A DNA stretch of 64,000 nt from CALLVY01 sp937899855 (GTDB taxonomy: Bacteria; Bacteroidota; Bacteroidia; Chitinophagales; Saprospiraceae), in NCBI GenBank assembly GCA_039820405.1, contig JBCBQC010000024.1, forward strand, positions 4,007-68,006. The letters run 5' to 3'. A program made the position numbers and the translations under genes. The first letter of the stretch is position 1. Every line of letters begins with the position of its first letter. Below the pieces are notes generated by a model. It searched no databases, was not told where the DNA came from, and saw nothing but the letters and a program-made list of their open reading frames with translations. This document shows positions 59,110 to 64,000 of the stretch, piece after piece.

Positions 59110-59550
59110 ATGAGAGTTGTCAAAACATCCCCTTCCCAGTCCACCGGCCCTCGCCTTCCCCTCCACCACCGCGACGAGAGCCCCCACCAACCCACCGCCG
59201 CCCGCAGTCGCCAGCGCAAGATCGCCCTGCCCACCATGGAGGGCATCCACTTCGAAAAAGTGAGCGAGATCACCTGCCTCGAAGCCCAGGGCAATTACAC
59301 CCTCCTGTACTTTGGAGACAAACGCCAACTGCTGGTGTGCAAAACCCTCCAAGCCATCGAACAGTTGATCAGTACCCCCCTACAATTCGTCCGGGTACAC
59401 CGCTCCTTTACCATCAACCTCGATCAGCTCCAACGCTACGTTCGCGGTAAAGGCGGCTACGTCATCATGGAAAATGGCTCCCACGTCAACGTCTCGGCGG
59501 GACGCAAGCAAGTCTTCCTCGAAACGGTCGCCCAGTACTTTAGCGCCTGA
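59110..59550 (+). CDS. Stand-alone LytTR DNA-binding domain protein
   Basis: 146 residues. Residues from about 36 on form a LytTR domain (RKIALPTMEGIHFEKVSEITCLEAQGNYTLLYF, FVRVHRSFTINLDQLQRY, HVNVSAGRKQVFLETV). No receiver or membrane part is present; the first 35 residues are basic, Pro/Ser-rich and probably disordered, and the true start could lie further in. It may bind promoter direct repeats constitutively or respond through protein contacts. No kinase is nearby. Confidence 0.85.
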   Translation: MRVVKTSPSQSTGPRLPLHHRDESPHQPTAARSRQRKIALPTMEGIHFEKVSEITCLEAQGNYTLLYFGDKRQLLVCKTLQAIEQLISTPLQFVRVHRSFTINLDQLQRYVRGKGGYVIMENGSHVNVSAGRKQVFLETVAQYFSA

Positions 59551-59592
59551 GCCCCGCCCCCAGCATTCCGTGGGATTTTGCCCACACTTCGG

Positions 59593-59600
59593 TATCTTTG
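59593..59600 (+). promoter_or_regulatory. -7 box TATCTTTG, four bases before the hydrolase ATG
   Basis: Exact TAnnTTTG; predicted leaderless start, as at 19059-19066 and 37126-37133. A TTTTG lies 12 bases upstream of the box, shorter than usual spacing. Confidence 0.5.
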
Positions 59601-59604
59601 CCCC

Positions 59605-60372
59605 ATGGAACTCAACTACAAATCCTTTGGGCAAGGTCCCCCCCTCGTCATCCTCCACGGACTGTTTGGGATGCTCGACAACTGGCAAACCATCGCCAAA
59701 CAACTGGCGGCGCAGCATTCCGTATTCATCGTCGACCAACGCAATCACGGTCGCTCGCCCCACACCGAGGATTTCAACTATCGCCTCCTGGCCGAAGACC
59801 TGCGGGGCTTCCTCGAATCCCAGTGGATCTACCGGAGTCACATCCTGGGACACAGCATGGGCGGCAAAACGGCGATGCAGTTTGCGTTGGACTACCCCGA
59901 AATGGTCGAAAAGCTGGTGGTGGTTGACATTGGCCCAGAGCGCAATCACAGCAGCCACACCGATATCTTTGGGGCCCTCCTCGATTTTCCCATCACCACG
60001 GTCCAGAGTCGGAAGGAGGCGGAAGCCTTCCTCGCCGAACGCTTACCGGATTACGGCGTTCGCCAGTTTCTCCTCAAAAACCTGAGTCGCCAAAAAACGG
60101 GGGGCTACCGCTGGAAGATGAACCTCCCCGTCCTACACCGGGAGTACCAAGCTATCCTCGCTGCGGTGGAGCTGGAGACGCCCTACGAGGGCCCGGCCCT
60201 CTTCGTTCGCGGGGCGCGTTCGAACTACCTCGATCCCGAACGCTTCGACGAAGTGCGCCACTTTTTTCCCGGCGCCCAAATCCAAAGTATCCCGGAGGCG
60301 GGACACTGGGTACACGCCGATCAACCGGACCAACTGTTGGCCGCGGTCCAAAACTTTTTACGGGAAGCGTAA
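59605..60372 (+). CDS. Alpha/beta hydrolase (YbfF-like)
   Basis: 255 residues, cytoplasmic. Alpha/beta-fold features: oxyanion loop VILHGLFGMLDNW, DQRNHGRSP, nucleophile S84 in LGHSMGGKTAMQ, and the catalytic His in AGHWVHADQPDQL near the C-terminus. The pattern DQRNHGRSPH plus GHSMGGK resembles the YbfF esterase group, which acts on acyl-CoA or short esters; substrate unknown. ATG at 59605 is preferred over an upstream start at 59578 that would precede the predicted transcription start. Confidence 0.9.
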   Translation: MELNYKSFGQGPPLVILHGLFGMLDNWQTIAKQLAAQHSVFIVDQRNHGRSPHTEDFNYRLLAEDLRGFLESQWIYRSHILGHSMGGKTAMQFALDYPEMVEKLVVVDIGPERNHSSHTDIFGALLDFPITTVQSRKEAEAFLAERLPDYGVRQFLLKNLSRQKTGGYRWKMNLPVLHREYQAILAAVELETPYEGPALFVRGARSNYLDPERFDEVRHFFPGAQIQSIPEAGHWVHADQPDQLLAAVQNFLREA

Positions 60373-60393
60373 ATCGAGCGGTACCGGGCCGCG

Positions 60394-60420
60394 AAATTGT
60401 CACAAATTGTCACAAATTGG
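60394..60420. repeat. 10-bp tandem direct repeat, 2.7 copies
   Basis: AAATTGTCAC at 60394-60403 and again at 60404-60413, then AAATTGG. The 10-base period is one helical turn. It lies 21 bases after the hydrolase stop and 246 bases before the S41 protease gene; the surrounding gap (60373-60665) holds no gene. Confidence 0.5.
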
Positions 60421-60665
60421 CATCATTTTTAGACCACCAATTTACAAGGCCCTCGCCGGGAGTGATACCGCCCGATCCCCCACCGAACCGAGTTCAAGTG
60501 CAATCCGACTGCGTTTGACCGACGAAATGTCGATTTTTCCAGCGATTCTGCTTTTAAATATTTAATTTATTCGCAAGTCGATAGGCTACAAATCGGACTT
60601 TCCACGTTCAATAACGTATCCATCACCGAACAACAACTACGCTTAACCCAAGATCACCGCGAATT

Positions 60666-62300
60666 ATGAAATCTATTTTCCGAATTTTACCCCTGCTGGC
60701 CCTCGCTCTGGTAACCATGAGCACGGTAACCGAAGACAACGGCAAGTACTTCGAGATTTCGAAGAACATCGAAATTTTTACCAACCTCTACAAGGAGATC
60801 AACACGTCCTACGTCGACGATCTCGATCCCGCCAAACTGATGCGGACTGGTATCGACGCCATGCTCGAATCGCTGGATCCCTACACCAACTACATTTCCG
60901 AAACCGAAATTGAAGGCTTTCGCTACATCACCGATGGCAAGTACAACGGGATCGGCGCCCTGATCCGCAAGATGGACGATTACGTGACCATCACCGAGCC
61001 CTACGCCGATTGCCCGGCGGCCAAAGCGGGACTCAAAGCGGGAGACATCATCCTGGCCGTAGACGGTAAATCTGCCAAGGGCAAAAGCTCGGATGACGTC
61101 AGCAATATCCTCAAGGGCTTTCCCGGTACCAATGTCGTGTTGACCATTCAGCGGCCCGGTGAGGCCAAGGAGATGGAAGTCACCATGACGCGCGACGAGG
61201 TCGTGGTGCCCAACGTACCTTACTCGGGACTGATCAGCGAGGATGTGGGCTACATCGCCCTGACCACCTTTACCCGCAATGCGGGTAAGAACGTGGGAGA
61301 TGCCCTGCGCAAACTCAAGGAGCAGCAGCCGGATTTGAAGGGAGTGATTTTTGATCTGCGGGGCAACGGTGGTGGGCTGCTCACCGAGGCCGTCAACGTA
61401 TCGAATGTCTTCATTCCCAAGGGCGAATTGGTGGTCACCACCAAGGGAAAGGTAAAGGATTGGGACCGCAGCTTTAAGACGCTCAACAAGCCCGTGGACG
61501 AAAATATTCCCCTGGTGGTACTGGTGGACAAAGGGTCGGCTTCGGCTTCGGAAATCGTTTCGGGCGTCCTGCAGGATTTGGATCGTGGGGTATTGATTGG
61601 GCAGCGGTCTTACGGAAAAGGGCTGGTGCAAAATACCCGCGACGTGGGCTACAACTCCAAGGTTAAGATGACGACTGCCAAATACTACATTCCCAGTGGT
61701 CGCTGTATTCAGGGGGTCAATTATGAAGATGGGATTCCGATCGACATTCCCGATTCGCTGCGGACGGCATTTACGACGCGCAACGGTCGGAAGGTACTCG
61801 ACGGGGGTGGGGTCAGCCCGGATGTCAAGCTGGCGAAGTTCAGCGACCTGAGCATCATCAAGGGGCTACGCGGTGAGCACTTGATTTTTGATTACGCCAC
61901 GGAATACTGTCTCAAAAACGAAAGCATTGCGGCTGCGGAGGAATTCAATTTTGACGACTTCGATGGCTTCGTCAAGTTTGTGGCGGCCAAGTCCTTTGAG
62001 TACGATACGGATACGGAGAAGGCCCTGAAGAAGCTGCGCAGCGAGGCGAAGGACGAAGCCTTCCTGGCGGAGATTGATGCCGAGTTGGCGGCGATCCAAA
62101 AGAAGATCCTGGAGCGCAAGGAAAACGATCTGCAGCAGTACCGTACGGAGATCACCAACCTGATCGAAAAGGAGATCGCCAGTCGGTACTACTACCAGCA
62201 GGGTAAGATCGAGGTGGGCTTGAAAAACGATCCCGAGATTGCGGAGGCCGTTCGTCTGTTTGACAATCCGGCGGAGTACCAGAAGGTTTTGGAAAACTAG
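60666..62300 (+). CDS. S41 family C-terminal processing protease
   Basis: 544 residues: a hydrophobic N-terminal export segment (about 1-22), a leading helical part, a PDZ domain (about 95-175, GIGALIRKMDDYVTITEPYADCPAAKAGLKAGDIILAVDG), the S41 catalytic domain with Ser in SASASEIVSG (291-300) and Lys318 in SYGKGLVQ, and a long helical C-terminal extension (about 400-544) rich in Glu/Lys. It degrades or trims envelope proteins in the periplasm. Start and length agree with the Bacteroidota CtpA-like group. A strong terminator follows. Confidence 0.93.
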   Translation: MKSIFRILPLLALALVTMSTVTEDNGKYFEISKNIEIFTNLYKEINTSYVDDLDPAKLMRTGIDAMLESLDPYTNYISETEIEGFRYITDGKYNGIGALIRKMDDYVTITEPYADCPAAKAGLKAGDIILAVDGKSAKGKSSDDVSNILKGFPGTNVVLTIQRPGEAKEMEVTMTRDEVVVPNVPYSGLISEDVGYIALTTFTRNAGKNVGDALRKLKEQQPDLKGVIFDLRGNGGGLLTEAVNVSNVFIPKGELVVTTKGKVKDWDRSFKTLNKPVDENIPLVVLVDKGSASASEIVSGVLQDLDRGVLIGQRSYGKGLVQNTRDVGYNSKVKMTTAKYYIPSGRCIQGVNYEDGIPIDIPDSLRTAFTTRNGRKVLDGGGVSPDVKLAKFSDLSIIKGLRGEHLIFDYATEYCLKNESIAAAEEFNFDDFDGFVKFVAAKSFEYDTDTEKALKKLRSEAKDEAFLAEIDAELAAIQKKILERKENDLQQYRTEITNLIEKEIASRYYYQQGKIEVGLKNDPEIAEAVRLFDNPAEYQKVLEN

Positions 62301-62328
62301 GCCATTTCCGACAAGCGTACCGCTCCCA

Positions 62329-62369
62329 CAATCGGTACCGGCACCAGCTGTCGGTACCGATTGCTTTTT
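62329..62369 (+). terminator. Rho-independent terminator of the S41 protease gene
   Basis: A 12-bp perfect stem (62329-62340 with 62352-62363), 11-base loop, then CTTTTT. Confidence 0.88.
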
Positions 62370-62446
62370 GGGGCTGGGTCCACTTTTGTCTACAGTCGGT
62401 GCTGCATTCTAAGCAGCTTTTTCTATTTTCGCTCGAAACGTTCATC

Positions 62447-63136
62447 ATGATGCCCCTTCTGCTTCACCTCGAAACCGCTACCGAAGTATGCTCGGTTTGT
62501 ATCAGCCGCGGTACGGAAGAACTCGTTCGCCACACCCTGACCGAGCCTTATCAACACGCCGCTCGCCTGACCCTGCTGATCGAGGCCGCCACTCGGGAAG
62601 CGGGGGTCCAACTGTCACAACTCGATGCGGTGGCCCTAAGTCAGGGGCCGGGCTCGTATACGTCACTGCGGGTGGGTACTTCCACGGCAAAGGGCATCTG
62701 CTACGCGCTGGACAAGCCCCTGATCGCCATCGATACGCTGCGGGCCCTGGCCCTGGCCAGTCGGACCGCGGAGGATCCCGTGGGGATGCAGTACGCCCCG
62801 ATGATCGACGCCCGTCGGATGGAGGTGTATACGGCGCGTTTTGATGGGGCGGGCCAGCGTCTTGGTCCGACCGAGGCAAAGATCATCGACGAGCGGTCCT
62901 ACGCCGAGCAATGGGCGGACGGACAGGCCCTCGTTTTCTCTGGCAATGGCGCGGCCAAATGCCAGTCGGTGCTCACCAATTCCCTAGCGCATTTTCGATC
63001 GGTCGACCAGTCGGCCCACCACCTCATTCCCCTGGCGGTAGCGGCATTTTCGGAAGGCAGCTTTGCCGATCTTGCCTATTTCTCGCCCGAATACTTCAAG
63101 TCTCCCAACATTACTCAGCCCAAAAATATATGGTAA
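62447..63136 (+). CDS. tsaB: tRNA threonylcarbamoyladenosine biosynthesis protein TsaB
   Basis: 229 residues. TsaB is the non-catalytic partner of TsaD in making the t6A base of tRNAs that read ANN codons. The N-terminus LLHLETATEVCSVCISRG and the motif LSQGPGSYTSLRVGTSTAKGICYALDKPLIAIDTL are diagnostic. ATG at 62447 or 62450 may be used; a longer frame from 62399 adds residues foreign to the family. The C-terminal region is short and diverged (ends QPKNIW), normal for TsaB. Downstream the base composition becomes clearly AT-rich. Confidence 0.94.
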   Translation: MMPLLLHLETATEVCSVCISRGTEELVRHTLTEPYQHAARLTLLIEAATREAGVQLSQLDAVALSQGPGSYTSLRVGTSTAKGICYALDKPLIAIDTLRALALASRTAEDPVGMQYAPMIDARRMEVYTARFDGAGQRLGPTEAKIIDERSYAEQWADGQALVFSGNGAAKCQSVLTNSLAHFRSVDQSAHHLIPLAVAAFSEGSFADLAYFSPEYFKSPNITQPKNIW

Positions 63137-63294
63137 AATGTGACATATAGTAAATAGAAATGATTTCTTATTTTAAATTTTTATTTTAGTCTTAGGGTCA
63201 GTATATTTATACCTTAAAACATATCATAATGTCTTAATTTGGTATAGTTTTTGGCTCCCTGAGAGTAGTATTATCTAATTATAAAAACATCAAT

Positions 63295-63633
63295 ATGAGA
63301 AAGCAAAAAAGCGAAACAGTTATTCTTAAAAAGGGGAAAAAAGATATCCAACTGGATTACGCTGAACTGAGAAAAGCTGTATTGGTACTTCGCGCTGTTA
63401 ATCACAAACTACGTCAAAGCATTATCGATCTACTGGAGGCTAACGATCGAATGACGGTTACCGATATCTACATCAAATTGCGCTTGGAACAGTCCGTAGC
63501 TTCGCAGCACTTGGCCATTTTGCGCCGCGCTGGAGTAGTCGTTACGGAGCGACAAGGTAAGTTCATTTTCTACTCACTCGACAAGGAAAGACTTTCTCAA
63601 ATCTCGCGCTTGGTAGAAGAATTGGCAGCGTAG
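63295..63633 (+). CDS. ArsR-type winged-helix regulator (first of two)
   Basis: 112 residues. A winged helix-turn-helix of ArsR type (about 28-108): LRAVNHKLRQSIIDLLEANDRMTVTDIYIKLRLEQSVASQHLAILRRAGVVVTERQGKFIFYSL. No ArsR metal-binding Cys pair (CVC) is present, so it probably does not sense metal through that site. The first 20 residues are basic (MRKQKSETVILKKGKKD). Its composition is more AT-rich than the genes to the left. A second gene of the same kind begins 224 bases further on. Confidence 0.9.
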   Translation: MRKQKSETVILKKGKKDIQLDYAELRKAVLVLRAVNHKLRQSIIDLLEANDRMTVTDIYIKLRLEQSVASQHLAILRRAGVVVTERQGKFIFYSLDKERLSQISRLVEELAA

Positions 63634-63740
63634 TAAATTACCCAACAGCAGTACGAATTAACAACTTTTATTATACGATACTCTTTATATTAGTTTTTCA
63701 ACGTTTTTTTTGCATTTAAAGCAATGACCCTATTAACGGA

Positions 63741-63776
63741 AATGCTGTAAACCGCCTGGTTTACAGCATTTTTTAT
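63741..63776 (+). terminator. Rho-independent terminator between the two ArsR-type genes
   Basis: A 13-bp perfect stem (63741-63753 with 63758-63770), 4-base loop, then a run of T. It separates the two regulators, so they are not one transcript. Confidence 0.88.
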
Positions 63777-63856
63777 TATTATTTTTTTGTAATAATAAAT
63801 AAAAAACGCATATTTGCTTGCGAGAAATGTTTACAAATTCTAATAAAACTGTATCT

Positions 63857-64000
63857 ATGAGAAAGGCTAAGGTTAAGATAAATAGCGAAAAACTCCAGGT
63901 TTCTTCGGAGATTCTTCGCGCCCTGGCGCATCCCTTGCGGATGAAAATTCTCGAGTTTATTGACCGTCACAAAACCATTAACGTCAACAAAATTTACAAC
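63857..64000 (+). CDS. ArsR-type winged-helix regulator (second; 3' end outside window)
   Basis: Only the first 48 codons are inside the window: MRKAKVKINSEKLQV, then SSEILRALAHPLRMKILEFIDRHKTINVNKIYN, the opening of an ArsR-type winged helix (the ALAHPLRMKIL pattern is characteristic). It is a paralogue of the gene at 63295-63633 by arrangement and N-terminal style, with the more standard AHPLR sequence. Confidence 0.85.
   Translation, partial: MRKAKVKINSEKLQVSSEILRALAHPLRMKILEFIDRHKTINVNKIYN

Noticed and set aside
1..64000. tRNA genes, rRNA genes, CRISPR arrays, insertion sequences
   Set aside because: Scanned for T-loop sequences, clustered direct repeats and transposase motifs by eye; none convincing. 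A dedicated scan could still find a missed tRNA.

Overview
The window reads as a chromosomal segment of a moderately GC-rich Bacteroidota bacterium, most likely from the Saprospiria (Lewinella/Saprospiraceae-like). This rests on several things seen here: a PorZ homologue and proteins with type IX secretion C-terminal domains, BshA (bacillithiol-type synthesis), a DUF6089 outer-membrane protein, the uppS-bamA pairing with two ompH/skp paralogues nearby, a peptide with a pinensin-like GG leader, and recurrent TAnnTTTG boxes (the Bacteroidota -7 element) upstream of genes. The genus is inference. I see no rRNA, tRNA, CRISPR array, prophage or insertion sequence.

Layout. 1-5.6 kb: 3' part of an RNA pseudouridine synthase, a LysE-type exporter, a YjbQ protein, a YfbK-like VWA lipoprotein, a DUF6089 barrel and nadA. 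5.9-12 kb: a propeller-type sensor kinase with its LytTR response regulator, a secreted six-cysteine protein behind a perfect inverted repeat, and a T9SS cargo protein. 12-19 kb: an RsmI-like methyltransferase, a decayed Uma2 gene, scpA, and a leftward DUF5691-MoxR-DUF5682 operon that overlaps scpA tail to tail. 19-31.7 kb: M14 peptidase, NifU-like scaffold, uppS-bamA, M3 peptidase, a lipoprotein, a WecA/MraY-like transferase, crcB, an M48 lipoprotein and two Skp-like chaperones.

31.8-44.6 kb: an arginyl-transferase-like protein, a GHMP kinase-unknown-clpB operon, two adjacent metallopeptidase homologues that have lost their zinc ligands, two long-chain acyl-CoA ligases, a YceI lipoprotein and a MerR regulator. 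45-57 kb: bshA convergent with porZ, a dnaN-nadD pair, a long dnaN upstream region holding a perfect DnaA box, a non-catalytic M16 protein, and the shape cluster mreB-mreC-mreD-mrdA without rodA. 57-64 kb: the small GG-leader peptide, a large helical protein of unknown function, a stand-alone LytTR protein, an alpha/beta hydrolase, an S41 protease, tsaB, and two tandem ArsR-type regulators, the second cut by the window end.

The most unusual items are the cysteine-free pinensin-like peptide; three genes in which TAnnTTTG lies exactly four bases before the ATG (predicted leaderless mRNAs); two strong terminator-like hairpins that end no visible gene (19.2 kb and just before bshA); the VWA-less MoxR module; and a cluster of metallopeptidase pseudoenzymes. 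Most of the rest is ordinary housekeeping sequence.
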